Assembly: GCA_963779055.1 (NCBI GenBank)
Contig: CAVZWN010000001.1
Coordinates: forward strand, 1-64,000
Direction: 5' to 3'
Length of the DNA: 64,000 bases
From: Sulfurimicrobium sp963779055
GTDB lineage: Bacteria; Pseudomonadota; Gammaproteobacteria; Burkholderiales; Sulfuricellaceae
The notes under the pieces were generated by a model. That model was not told the origin of the DNA and searched no databases. It worked only from the letters and a program-made list of their open reading frames with translations. Below, piece after piece: positions 1 through 8,694 of the stretch. How positions within the stretch are numbered: position 1 is the stretch's first letter; each line of letters starts with the position of its first letter. The position numbers and the translations under genes were made by a program.

Positions 1-540
1 GGGCGTAGACGTGGTTGGCGCAGGTTCGGTGCCTTTTGAACCTCTTGTAAAATTTGACCTTCTTGCAACGGTGGGGATCTGGTTGGGAGTCGCTGAGATG
101 AATTCGTAACTGAGTGGAGGAATCGCCTCAACAATACGAATCAGTTGGACAAAATTGTGGCCGTCATTAGACGCGCCACCACCGGTCAATCCCGCTGCAG
201 TTTCTTCGAGCAGCTGGTCGAGGCTGCTGCCTGTGGCGATGGCCTGGGTGATTTCGGTTAACTCGCCCACGCGCGGAAGCAGTGCTGCATTTTTTGCATC
301 GGCGCTTTCGCTGTCGAATACGCTGCTATCCAGGGTCAGCGTTTCCTTTTCACGCAGCAGAAAGGTCGGCCCCTGATCGAAGGCCAGTTCGACTTTGCTT
401 CCTTCCCTGGTGATGATCACTTCGCCTTCATACACGGCATCACCGAGCTTGAGCTGGCGCTGTGAGCCGTCGGAACTGCGCGCAAAGGCCTGGCCTTCGA
501 GGAGGGCGACTTTGCCGACGATGTTGGTTTGCTGTGCCAT
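1..540 (-). CDS. lapA: LapA-like giant adhesin, N-terminal retention module (partial, runs off the window)
   Basis: The first 180 codons of an open frame that leaves the window without a stop. The start is the ATG at 540, opening MAQQTNIVGKVALLEG. This matches the N-terminal retention module of LapA-type RTX adhesins, which plugs the TolC pore so the adhesin stays on the surface until the periplasmic protease LapG cuts it. The LapG-type di-alanine site is visible as ETAAGLTGGG, with TAAG at about residues 114-117, close to where it lies in characterised LapA. A Thr/Pro-rich stretch follows at about residues 170-180, as expected of a linker before repeats. The repeats and the C-terminal secretion signal lie outside the window. 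It is last in a co-directional operon with its own type I exporter. Confidence 0.82.
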   Translation of the reverse strand, partial: MAQQTNIVGKVALLEGQAFARSSDGSQRQLKLGDAVYEGEVIITREGSKVELAFDQGPTFLLREKETLTLDSSVFDSESADAKNAALLPRVGELTEITQAIATGSSLDQLLEETAAGLTGGGASNDGHNFVQLIRIVEAIPPLSYEFISATPNQIPTVARRSNFTRGSKGTEPAPTTSTP

Positions 541-636
541 GATAAAAATTCCGTGCGAAATGAATGATGGTCGCTACTTTAGTGCGATTATCCCAGGATA
601 GGTATTGGACTGAGGTACAACCCGGCGAATGGGCCG

Positions 637-1257
637 TCAGGCAGGTGTTTGGCCGTTGACGCGGAGAGCGATTTGCAGGCGGTCGCGAAGGTTGAGTTTT
701 TCCAGAATGGCGCCGACGTGCGCTTTTACGGTGCGCTCTGTTATGCCTAGCTCACGTGCGATTTCCTTGTTGCTGGCACCGCGGGCAATGTGATGGGCGG
801 TTTCACGTTCGCGTTCGGTCAGATCTTCTTCCCAGCCATGATTTTCTGTCTGATCCTGTCGTGAATGACCCGTGCTGTCGACGCAATGACGCGCTGCATC
901 AGCGATTCGCCAATCCACAGGCCGCCCTGCTGAACTACGCTGGCGACCTGCTGCAGTACTGCCGGATCTGCATGGGTGTTGCAGTAGCCACGGGCATTTG
1001 TGCTGAATGCAGCTAATGCCTGCTCGTCACTCGGATGGTCGCTCAGTACGACACATGCCACGGGTACCCAGATGTTTGCGGATGATCTCCATCTCCTGTG
1101 TGACTGGCTCCCCGGCAGCGATGCGTAACCAGGCAATGTCACATTTTCTGTTATGGAGTGCATTGCCCGTTTTGCTTCCTGTGGCATTTGGAAATGCTTC
1201 TAGCCAGCGCGGTAATATTTCGCCATCGGATGAAATAAAGAGACTTTGGGTTTCCAT
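637..1257 (-). CDS. LuxR/NarL-type response regulator, frameshifted twice as sequenced
   Basis: The coding sequence is split over three frames. Removing one base from the GGG run at 1062-1064 (an extra C on the coding strand) and adding one A at the TTTT run at 842-845 gives a continuous protein of about 206 aa. Its N-terminal half resembles a degenerate receiver (VVLSDHPSDEQAL, ARGY, GGLWIG). Its C-terminal half is a clear LuxR helix-turn-helix (LTEREREtahhiARGASNKEIARELGITERTVKAHV). Such regulators commonly sit beside LapA-type adhesin genes and probably control the operon; that role is inferred. The ATG at 1257 is preferred over an upstream TTG that overlaps the lapC stop. Both indels are in homopolymers and compensate each other, so sequence error is more likely than loss of function, though decay is not excluded. 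Confidence 0.7.
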
Positions 1258-1268
1258 GCTTGTCTTTA

Positions 1269-2684
1269 TCAACGCTCGGTCAATGCGGCCTGTTTGGCTT
1301 TGATGACCGGCTTCAGCAGGTAGGAGAGAATGCTTTTCTGGCCCGTGATAATGTCTACTTCAGCCACCATCCCTGGAATGACGGGAAGATTCTCTCCCAA
1401 TCTGGATTTGAGGGTGCGCACACGTACGATATAGAAAGTGTTGCCACGCTCGTCTGTCAGTGAATCTGCTCCAATATGTTCCAGCGTGGCTTCCAGTCCA
1501 CCATAGACGGAAAAGTCATAGGCGGTGAATTTGACCAGCGCTCTCTGTCCGGGACGAAGGAAGGCGATGTCCTTGGGCATGACCTTGGCTTCGAGCAGCA
1601 GGTTGTCTTCCAGCGGGACGATTTCAACCGCATCTTTTCCGGGCTGAATCACGCCACCCACGGTGTTGACCAGAAGGCGCTTGACGGTGCCTCGAACCGG
1701 TGAGCGCAAGTCTGAATGCTTGACTCTGTCTGCCAGGCCAACACTGCTTTCGGACAGGGCGTTGAGCTTGGCCATGGTTTCGGAAAGTTCGGTGCCCTGC
1801 TCCTTGCGAAATGCGAGTTCGACTTCCTGAATTTTGCGTGTGGCCTCGGCGATGGCCGCATGGATGCGAGCTATCTGGCTGGCTGCCATGTCGCGTTCGC
1901 CGCGGAAGCGCGTCACATCGCGTTCCAGACGCAGGAGTTCCACCACGGAAATGGCACCGGTTTTGAGCAGCGGTTTGGTGGCGGTAAGTTCCTTGAACGT
2001 GAGTTCATAGGCCTGTGATGCCTGCTCGTGGCGCGCACGTGCTTCCGCGAGCTCCTGCTGGCGCTGTGCGACTTGCTGGCGGGCGATCGAGATCTGGGCT
2101 TCCAGATTGGAAGTGGCGGTTTCGTATAGCCGTTGTTCTTCCTCAACCGTCCGGGGATCTTCCTTGAGGCTTTCCTCCGGGGGGATAAATGGCTTGCCTT
2201 CGGTCAGCGCGCGCTGGCGTGCCGCCTTGGCCAGGAGGGAAGAATACTGGGACTGGCTTTCTCGCACGGTGGAGACGAAGCGGGTGGCATCGATGCTGAG
2301 TAGCAAGTCGCCCGGGTTGACGATCTGGCCTTCGCGCACCTTGATCTCGGATACGATGCCGCCATCCAGGCTTTGCAATACCTGCAACTGCTGGGAGGGC
2401 ACAACTTTGCCTTCGCCGCGGGTGATCTCATCCACCTGGGCCAGGGCTGCCCACATAGTGAAGATCAGAAACACCACGGCCAGGCTGCGGATCAGGACCC
2501 GGGCGCGTAGCGGTTCCTGCTGGACGATGTAGTAGTCGGCATCGGCGACGAAATCCGGCTCTGGCAGATCCGGGTCGGTTTTCCACGAGCTGAGCCAGCG
2601 ATCCATATCCGGCTGGACCTTGAGGCGGATGTATTCCAGCACGGCCCGGATGCCTTTTGCTGCTGAGATCAGGCGCTTTTTCAT
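1269..2684 (-). CDS. lapC: HlyD-family type I secretion periplasmic adaptor (LapC-like)
   Basis: A 471-residue membrane-fusion protein that links an inner-membrane ABC exporter to an outer-membrane TolC channel. A cytoplasmic N-terminal stretch of about 65 residues precedes one transmembrane helix (about 68-88, VLIRSLAVVFLIFTMWAAL). Then come the first biotinyl/lipoyl half (GGIVSEIKVREGQIVNPGD), a long alpha-helical hairpin rich in Gln, Glu and Arg (about 140-330), and the second lipoyl half and beta-barrel domain (DLRSPVRGTVKRL onward). Length and order fit the LapC/HlyD type I family. The start has a GGGAG ribosome-binding site and overlaps the end of the ABC gene by ATGA, indicating translational coupling. 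It should export the adhesin encoded downstream. Confidence 0.9.
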   Translation of the reverse strand: MKKRLISAAKGIRAVLEYIRLKVQPDMDRWLSSWKTDPDLPEPDFVADADYYIVQQEPLRARVLIRSLAVVFLIFTMWAALAQVDEITRGEGKVVPSQQLQVLQSLDGGIVSEIKVREGQIVNPGDLLLSIDATRFVSTVRESQSQYSSLLAKAARQRALTEGKPFIPPEESLKEDPRTVEEEQRLYETATSNLEAQISIARQQVAQRQQELAEARARHEQASQAYELTFKELTATKPLLKTGAISVVELLRLERDVTRFRGERDMAASQIARIHAAIAEATRKIQEVELAFRKEQGTELSETMAKLNALSESSVGLADRVKHSDLRSPVRGTVKRLLVNTVGGVIQPGKDAVEIVPLEDNLLLEAKVMPKDIAFLRPGQRALVKFTAYDFSVYGGLEATLEHIGADSLTDERGNTFYIVRVRTLKSRLGENLPVIPGMVAEVDIITGQKSILSYLLKPVIKAKQAALTER

Positions 2685-4864
2685 GAAACGCTCCCGACGC
2701 GTCCGGATTGCAGATCGCTGATTACTTTGTCACGCGGGCCATCTGCTACGATGCGTCCTTCATCGATGACGATGATGCGGGTCGCCAGGTCAAGCAGGCT
2801 GTTGCGGTGCGTGACGATGATCAGGGTCTTGTTCTGCGCAAAAGCGCGCAGCCGCTCCTTGAATTGCGATTCGGAGGTGAAGTCCATCGAACTGGTGGGC
2901 TCGTCCAGCAACATGATCGGCGGGTCGAGCAGCGCGGCGCGAGCAATGGCGACCCCCTGGCGCTGACCACCGGAAAGTGATTCGCCGCGTTCCCCGATAG
3001 TCATATCGAATCCCTGGGGGTGGCGGTTAACGAATTCGGACAGTCCACCGACATCGGCTGCGGCAATAATGGTACGGTCATCGGCATAGGGTGCGCCGAT
3101 GGCGATGTTTTCGCGCAAAGAGCCATAGAGCAGGATAGTGTCCTGTTCGACGTAACCAATGTTGCGGCGCACATCGGCAGGGTCGAGCTGGCGCAGATCC
3201 ACCCCGTCGATCCGGACCGTGCCTTTGCTCGGGGGGTAGAGACCCAGCATCAGTTTTTGCAGGGTTGTCTTGCCGGATCCGACACGCCCGATCACGACGG
3301 TATGCTCACCGGGCCTGATTTTGAACGACACGCCGCGTAGTGCGGGTTCGCTGTGGCCGGGGTAGGTGAACTGCACGTTACTGAATTCGATTTCTCCATG
3401 GATTTCAGGGCGATGAATGAAGGTGGTTTCTTCAGAGCGTTCTGTCGCCTGCGACATGGTCTGTTCCAGCGACTTGAGTGCGGTTTCGGCATTCTGGAAC
3501 TGCAACAGCAGGCCGACGATCTGCCCCAGTGGTGCCATGGCGCGAGAGGCCAGCATGGTGCAGGCAATCAGGCCGCCCATGGTGAGCATGCCGGCATGAA
3601 TCAGGTACACCCCGCCCACAATCACGCTCATGTTCACGAGTTGTTGCAAAGTCATGACGCCATTGATGGCAGAGGATGAGAGCAGACGCATCTGGGCGTT
3701 CATGCGCGCGAGGAAGGCAGCGGTCTTCTCCCATTTTGCCTGCATCACGCCTTCGGCACCGTGGGCCTTGATGGTCTCGAGTGCGGTCAGGCTTTCTACC
3801 AAGGTGGCATTACGCAATGCAGCGGAACGGAAAGTGCTCTCGGATAGTTCGTGCATTTTGTGCTGAATGACATAACTGTAAATTACCACCGCAATGACGC
3901 CCAGTATCGGGATAAAGACCAGCGGCCAGGATATCCATGCCAGGACGAGAAAGAATAGCAGGGCGAAGGGCAGGTCGATCAGCGCAGTCACGGTGGCAGA
4001 AGCGATGAAATCCCTTACCGACTCAAAGGACCTCAGCGTGGCTGCGTAGGAGCCGACGGAGGCGGGACGATTGCTCAGGCGCATGCCCAGCACCTGTTCC
4101 ATGATCAGCTTGGAGAGCCTGAGGTCGATGCGAACACTGGCAAGATCAATAAAGTGACCACGCAACAGCCGCAACACATAATCGATCCCTAGCACCAACA
4201 CCAGTCCGGCAGCCAGCATCCACAAGGTCTCGACGGCGAAGTTGGGTACCACGCGGTCATATACATTCATGGTGAAAAGTGGCATGGCCAGCGCAAACAG
4301 GTTGATCAGCATGGCTGCTGCCAGAATGTCGCGGTAAACCGGCAGCTGTTCGAGAAAAGCGCCCCAAAACCAGTGTTTTTGCGGCAGGCTGCCTATTTCC
4401 GGGGTGCGCTGGTCAAAGCGGAAATGGGGGCGTGCAAAGATGGCGATGTCGGTGTAGCGGGCAGCCAGTTCCTCGCGCGGCAGGGTGACCGAGCCTTGAG
4501 AAGTGTCCGGGAACAGTAAGCGTGCGGTTTGACCTGCATCATCCCACCCCAATAGCAGGCAGGCCTCATTCCCGTTTAGCAGAAGAATCACGGGGAGTAG
4601 CGCTGGGTCGATTTTTTCAAGTTTTCTGCGCACTACCTTGCTGGAAAAGCCGGCACGTGCCGCCGGGCGAGCAAAGAGGGAAGGCGTGAGGCCTTCTTTT
4701 GGCAGGGGCAGGCCTGCCGACAAGGCAGCCCTTGTGCTGGGGCGGCCATGGATGCGCGTGAGCTCAACCAGGCAGTCAAGCAGGGGGTCAGGGTGTAGCA
4801 AGTCTTCATGCAGCCCCTCACCGAGATGGTTTTTGCCGGTTGTGGGCTGGTCTGGAGATGTCAT
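2681..4864 (-). CDS. lapB: Type I secretion ABC permease/ATPase with inactive C39-like domain (LapB-like)
   Basis: A 727-residue exporter that energises adhesin secretion. The N-terminal 130 residues form a C39-peptidase-like domain, but the usual catalytic Cys motif is absent (it reads DPLLDCLVELTRIHG). It should therefore bind rather than cleave substrate, as in RTX exporters. A six-helix ABC membrane domain follows (about 160-440). The ATPase domain has Walker A GRVGSGKTT, signature LSGGQRQ, Walker B IMLLDEPTSSMD and the H-loop VTHR. An open frame extends 53 codons further upstream, but the ATG at 4864 has an AAGGA site eight bases away and begins MTSPDQPTTGK, so I chose it. The stop overlaps the lapC start (ATGA). 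Confidence 0.92.
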   Translation of the reverse strand: MTSPDQPTTGKNHLGEGLHEDLLHPDPLLDCLVELTRIHGRPSTRAALSAGLPLPKEGLTPSLFARPAARAGFSSKVVRRKLEKIDPALLPVILLLNGNEACLLLGWDDAGQTARLLFPDTSQGSVTLPREELAARYTDIAIFARPHFRFDQRTPEIGSLPQKHWFWGAFLEQLPVYRDILAAAMLINLFALAMPLFTMNVYDRVVPNFAVETLWMLAAGLVLVLGIDYVLRLLRGHFIDLASVRIDLRLSKLIMEQVLGMRLSNRPASVGSYAATLRSFESVRDFIASATVTALIDLPFALLFFLVLAWISWPLVFIPILGVIAVVIYSYVIQHKMHELSESTFRSAALRNATLVESLTALETIKAHGAEGVMQAKWEKTAAFLARMNAQMRLLSSSAINGVMTLQQLVNMSVIVGGVYLIHAGMLTMGGLIACTMLASRAMAPLGQIVGLLLQFQNAETALKSLEQTMSQATERSEETTFIHRPEIHGEIEFSNVQFTYPGHSEPALRGVSFKIRPGEHTVVIGRVGSGKTTLQKLMLGLYPPSKGTVRIDGVDLRQLDPADVRRNIGYVEQDTILLYGSLRENIAIGAPYADDRTIIAAADVGGLSEFVNRHPQGFDMTIGERGESLSGGQRQGVAIARAALLDPPIMLLDEPTSSMDFTSESQFKERLRAFAQNKTLIIVTHRNSLLDLATRIIVIDEGRIVADGPRDKVISDLQSGRVGSVS

Positions 4865-5056
4865 GAGAAGTCCTTGGTTTCGATCTCGAGCCGGTCCTGG
4901 CTTGATCTTCTGGTGATTTTCAAGTCCAGAAGAGCAAATGTCCAGCAAGGACCAACGGCTTTGCCGGTAAAAATGCAATGCAGGAATGACACAAGATCGA
5001 AAAAACTCCTGTGGCAGCACCACAAGGTGCTGCCAGAAAATGAAGTTGGCGGTTGG

Positions 5057-6874
5057 CTATGGCTGGGGTACGGGCGCAGAAGTTTCCCGGATGATGCGCC
5101 ACTTTCCATCGTTCTGTCGCCATTCCAGGGTTTTTGATACCACATCCGAGTAAGTTGGCGAGCGATAATTCTGGCGGAAAGTGGTGGTCGCGTGGCGCGG
5201 ATCATGCACTACTGTTTTGATATTGCTGATATCAAGTGCTATCTCACTGGTGCGAGCAATGATTTCCTTTCTCTGCGCTGCCCAGGTGTCACGACTGACG
5301 CCCGTTGCCGGTATGAAATTGGGGGCGTAAGCATCCAGATAGTTCTGTGTGTTGCGGCTGGACCAGGCCGCAGCCCAGTCCTTAAGAGCCTGCCCCGGCT
5401 GGCTTTCGGGCGCAAGAGTGAGCGGCGTGGCTGAAACCGGTATGGTCGTTTCTTTCTGCAATTCCATTGCACGCGCATTCAGCAATTCCTTGTTGACCGT
5501 ATATGTATTTACGGCATCGGGCGGGCATTGTGCGGGGGCATCCTCTGCAGCGGCCCATTGGTCAAGAGCCGCAGTTTGAGTGTTGGCGGCAGCGGAAATG
5601 CCGAGTGCAGGGAGGATCCGGCCCATTCCGGCATGGGTGCGCACATAGGCGATGGCTAAGTCATGCTCGGCATTGATATAAGCACGCTTGGCCTGGAATA
5701 GTTCATTTTCCGTATCGAGAAGATCAAGCAGGGTGCGCTGGCCGATGTCGAACTGGTCGCGGTAAGCGTCACGTGCCTTTTCAATGGAAAGCTGGTGTTG
5801 TTCCAGATAATCCAACTGTTCATGGAGTTTGCGCACGTCGTTATAGGCAATGGCGAGTGTCTGGCGTACATCGCGGCAGGTCTTGTCGCGGAGGTTTCTG
5901 GCCGAATCCGCCTGCTCCACATACTGGCGGCTGCGCGCCTGGTCAGAAAGGCCATTAAACAGGTTCCAGTTGAGTACCACTTCAGCTATATCGTTGCGGT
6001 GATCTCCCGTGTAGCCGTTGAGGTCCTTGCCTGTCATGGTGCTCAGGCGCAGATCAATATGTGGCTGGTATGCTGCGCGGCGGGCTTGAGAAGCAGACAT
6101 CGCGGCGCGGACATTTTCGATCGCTGCGCGCAACGCAGGGTTGCCGGTTTGTGCTGCCTTGTGTGCTGCCTCTGCGCTGGCCGGTATCCCTTCGGGCAGC
6201 CTGGTAATGCTTTCCATCCCGGCAGGGGGCGTGTTGCCGGTAATGCGCTGAAATCGGGTGCTGACATCATGCAGGTTCGAGGATTCGGTCAGCAGGTTTG
6301 ACTCGGCAAGTGCCAGGCGGCCCGCCGCCTGTTCCAGGTCAACACGGCGTCCAACGCCAGCTTGCACCCTGTTTTGAATCTGTTCGGATATCGAACGGTG
6401 CATCACGTAGTTATCTTCTGCGCGGGTCGTCAATTCGCGGTAGCGCAGTACATCAAAATAGGCCCGAGCGGCTTCCAGCGCAGTGGTGTCGATGCTGTCC
6501 TGCAGCTCAAGCGCCCGAACCAGGCGTGCGTGCCCAAGCCGCTGGACATCGTTGCTGGTGGCAAAGCCATCGTACAGCATCTGTGTCAGGGTAAGAGCGG
6601 CAGAGTTGCGCGTGTAATCACGTTGAATCAATGGATCATTCCGGTTCTCTCGGCCGACACCTGCCGATAGGTCGACGCGGGGTAAAAACCCACCTGAAGC
6701 CGCATTGCGCTCATCCTCAGCGGCTTTGAAAATATGCCAGCGCGACAGCACTTCCGGATTGTTCAGAATCGCGTTTTGCGTCACATCCTTCAGCGTAACT
6801 GGCTGTGCAAGACTTAAAGAGGGGAGCAGTGCCAGGCCAGCGCACCAGATAGAAAGTTTTATTTTCATGTTCAT
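5057..6874 (-). CDS. TolC-family outer-membrane channel with C-terminal NTF2-like domain (LapE-like)
   Basis: A 605-residue protein, longer than the usual 430-480 for TolC family members. A signal peptide (about 1-24, ending SLSLAQ) is followed by two outer-membrane efflux repeats (about 30-230 and 235-435) rich in Ala, Gln and Arg helices, the beta-barrel/coiled-coil channel of type I export. After a linker, the last 115 residues form a separate alpha+beta domain beginning LKDWAAAWSSRNTQNYLDAY and ending near LEWRQNDGKWRIIRE. This pattern belongs to NTF2/SnoaL-like domains found at the end of some L,D-transpeptidases. The start is uncertain: the ATGs at 6874 and 6868 and a TTG at 6892 are all in frame, with a weak ribosome-binding site. 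First gene of the adhesin operon. Confidence 0.86.
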   Translation of the reverse strand: MNMKIKLSIWCAGLALLPSLSLAQPVTLKDVTQNAILNNPEVLSRWHIFKAAEDERNAASGGFLPRVDLSAGVGRENRNDPLIQRDYTRNSAALTLTQMLYDGFATSNDVQRLGHARLVRALELQDSIDTTALEAARAYFDVLRYRELTTRAEDNYVMHRSISEQIQNRVQAGVGRRVDLEQAAGRLALAESNLLTESSNLHDVSTRFQRITGNTPPAGMESITRLPEGIPASAEAAHKAAQTGNPALRAAIENVRAAMSASQARRAAYQPHIDLRLSTMTGKDLNGYTGDHRNDIAEVVLNWNLFNGLSDQARSRQYVEQADSARNLRDKTCRDVRQTLAIAYNDVRKLHEQLDYLEQHQLSIEKARDAYRDQFDIGQRTLLDLLDTENELFQAKRAYINAEHDLAIAYVRTHAGMGRILPALGISAAANTQTAALDQWAAAEDAPAQCPPDAVNTYTVNKELLNARAMELQKETTIPVSATPLTLAPESQPGQALKDWAAAWSSRNTQNYLDAYAPNFIPATGVSRDTWAAQRKEIIARTSEIALDISNIKTVVHDPRHATTTFRQNYRSPTYSDVVSKTLEWRQNDGKWRIIRETSAPVPQP

Positions 6875-6933
6875 ATTGATTTTCTTATTCAAGGCTTATT
6901 GCAGAATAATTGTTGCTGTTTTTTTGTGACGTT

Positions 6934-6963
6934 AGCATAGCATTTAATGTGCATTTAGACCAA
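6934..6963 (-). promoter_or_regulatory. Candidate sigma-70 promoter of the adhesin secretion operon
   Basis: On the minus strand a TTGGTC box (6963-6958) and a TATGCT box (6939-6934) are separated by 18 bases, placing a transcript start near 6927, about 50 bases upstream of the TolC-like gene. The 266-base gap (6893-7158) is the only sizeable gap upstream of the operon. Both boxes deviate from consensus, so this is a candidate only. Confidence 0.4.
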
Positions 6964-7100
6964 ATCAAGGAATGCGGTCTGGTCAAAGTGTGGCTGGCCA
7001 GCCAGGGTCAGCTACGCTTTGTTTGCCGATATGTAGCGGCCAGAGTTCTGACTGGCTGCTGCTTCATGTGTCATGCCATATTCCTTGTAATACTTTTACA

Positions 7101-7132
7101 CAGCAGGTTAGATGGGATTATCGTACCTGCTG
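7101..7132 (-). terminator. Inverted repeat downstream of rubredoxin reductase, possible terminator
   Basis: CAGCAGGT (7101-7108) pairs perfectly with ACCTGCTG (7125-7132) across 16 bases, 27 bases past the rubredoxin-reductase stop. There is no strong T-run on the minus strand, so intrinsic termination is uncertain. Confidence 0.3.
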
Positions 7133-7158
7133 GATAAGCATGTGCTGAACAAGCCGCT

Positions 7159-8334
7159 TCAGCCCTGAGTTAATTTAACTGGGCCGGGTTTGTGTTGCGC
7201 GTTGGGCAGTTGCAGCGCCAGGCTGTTTTTTTCCGCCATGGCCTGCTCGGTCAGCGCGAAACCTCGCAGGCTGCCTGCAGCATCATGAAACAGGGCGCGC
7301 ATGCCCTGCTGCATGGTTTCCACTTTCCATTCGCCTTCCGTGCCGGGCGCTGGCGGACAGACCGTGACCGGGCAGGCCGGTGTCTTGATGACCACCGGCA
7401 TCACCGGGTAACTCAATTCGGCTTCCGCACCGGCGAGCACTTTTGCCAGCGTGCGTGCCTGCTGCATCAGCGGCATGACATACAGCAATACCATGCCTTG
7501 CGCTTCGGCGCAGTCGCCAATGGCATAGATGTCCGGAGCGCTGGTTTTGAGCTGGTTGTCGACCACGATGCCGCGCTTGACGGCGATGCCTGCCGCTGCG
7601 GCCAGAGCGGTGCGTGAACGCAGGCCGATGGCAGAAAGCACGATATCCGCATCCATGCCAGAGCCATCGGAAAGCCGGAGGCGCAAGGCATTACCCGCCC
7701 GCTCAACGGCTTCTGCCTTGACGCCGAAGTGCCAGTTCACGCCCTGTTGGCACAGAGCATCCTGCAGTTTCAGGCTGACTTCGGCTGGCAACAGCGCACC
7801 TAGCGGGCGTGTGCCGGGATCGATGACGTCAATGCTGAAACCGCCTGCCAGCAGGTCGTTGGCAAATTCACAGCCGATCAGTCCTCCGCCGAGGATGGCG
7901 ACGCGTTTCTTGCCTTCCAGCGCGGTGCGGAAGCGGGCGTAATCGTCGAGGTTGTTGACCGACATGACCGCATCAGCGCCATCGCCCAGCAGCGGCAGGC
8001 GGATCGGGTCGGCGCCCTGTGCCAGTACCAGGCGGGAATAGGCGATTTCCTGACCGTTTGCGCTGATGCAGTGGCGCTCCGGGTGGATGGCGCTGATTCC
8101 GGTGTGCGCATGAATCCCGGCATTCAGTTCCTGCGCCATCTGTTCAGCCGTTTTTGTAGCCAGTTTTTCGGCTGATTTGCCTCCGGCAATGGCATTGGAG
8201 AGCATGGGCTTGGAATAGAATCCGCCGTCATCGGTGGTGAATATGTGCAGTGGCGTGATGCTGTCGAGCTTGCGCCATTCCCGCGCCAGCGTGAAGCCGG
8301 CCAGACCACTGCCGATGATGATGAGGGGGGGCAT
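7159..8334 (-). CDS. NAD(P)H rubredoxin reductase (FAD-dependent)
   Basis: A 391-residue pyridine-nucleotide-disulfide-type flavoprotein without redox cysteines. It has an N-terminal FAD dinucleotide fold (LIIIGSGLAGFTLARE), an internal NAD fold (VAILGGGLIGCEFANDL, about 145-165) and the FAD-closing motif IYAIGDCAE (about 270). Rubredoxin reductases pass electrons from NAD(P)H to rubredoxin, and the rubredoxin gene lies immediately upstream, making the pairing convincing. The frame is open further upstream, but the ATG at 8334 follows an AAGGA site and starts exactly at the beta-strand of the FAD fold. The proteins probably feed reductases that remove peroxide, superoxide or oxygen; that is inference, supported by oxyR next door. 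Confidence 0.86.
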   Translation of the reverse strand: MPPLIIIGSGLAGFTLAREWRKLDSITPLHIFTTDDGGFYSKPMLSNAIAGGKSAEKLATKTAEQMAQELNAGIHAHTGISAIHPERHCISANGQEIAYSRLVLAQGADPIRLPLLGDGADAVMSVNNLDDYARFRTALEGKKRVAILGGGLIGCEFANDLLAGGFSIDVIDPGTRPLGALLPAEVSLKLQDALCQQGVNWHFGVKAEAVERAGNALRLRLSDGSGMDADIVLSAIGLRSRTALAAAAGIAVKRGIVVDNQLKTSAPDIYAIGDCAEAQGMVLLYVMPLMQQARTLAKVLAGAEAELSYPVMPVVIKTPACPVTVCPPAPGTEGEWKVETMQQGMRALFHDAAGSLRGFALTEQAMAEKNSLALQLPNAQHKPGPVKLTQG

Positions 8335-8378
8335 GCTTTTTCCTTGTGGCGAGGGAGAAAACTCTCCGCTACCATCCA

Positions 8379-8546
8379 TCAGGCGATCTGAACCATTTCG
8401 AAATCGGCCTTGCTCACGCCGCAGTCCGGGCATGCCCAGCTATCCGGGATATCTTCCCAGCGCGTTCCGGCGGCAATGCCTTCATCCGGTGCGCCAGCGG
8501 TTTCATCGTAAATCCAGCCACATACGACACATTGGAATTTCTTCAT
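8379..8546 (-). CDS. Rubredoxin
   Basis: A 55-residue protein with the two iron-binding knuckles of rubredoxin, CVVCGWIY (about 6-13) and CPDCGVSK (about 39-46), and the conserved DIPDSWACPDCG stretch. One Fe is held by four cysteines; the protein is a cytosolic one-electron carrier. The ATG at 8546 is chosen because of the GGGAG site just upstream and because family members begin MKKFQC or similar. It is followed after 44 bases by its reductase. A long palindrome lies 73 bases upstream. Confidence 0.95.
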   Translation of the reverse strand: MKKFQCVVCGWIYDETAGAPDEGIAAGTRWEDIPDSWACPDCGVSKADFEMVQIA

Positions 8547-8618
8547 GTTTTGCTCCCTGGCCATTTTCTTTGGGTTGATTCCAAACTGCTGATTTAAGGC
8601 CGATGACCCAATATTGCA

Positions 8619-8650
8619 AGTGTAATCCTGATAAATATCAGGATTACACT
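8619..8650. promoter_or_regulatory. Perfect 14-bp inverted repeat with a TGAT-N4-ATCA core, possible operator
   Basis: The arms are perfect over 14 bases around the four-base centre AAAT. The core CTGATAAATATCAG keeps the TGAT-N4-ATCA part of FNR/Dnr-type sites, with the outer T/A replaced by C/G. It lies between the oxyR stop and the rubredoxin start and lacks a T-run on either side, so a protein-binding site is at least as likely as a terminator for oxyR. Confidence 0.5.
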
Positions 8651-8694
8651 GTGGCCGGAGAACTTACATCGTGATCAGATGCGTGCGCAAGCGA

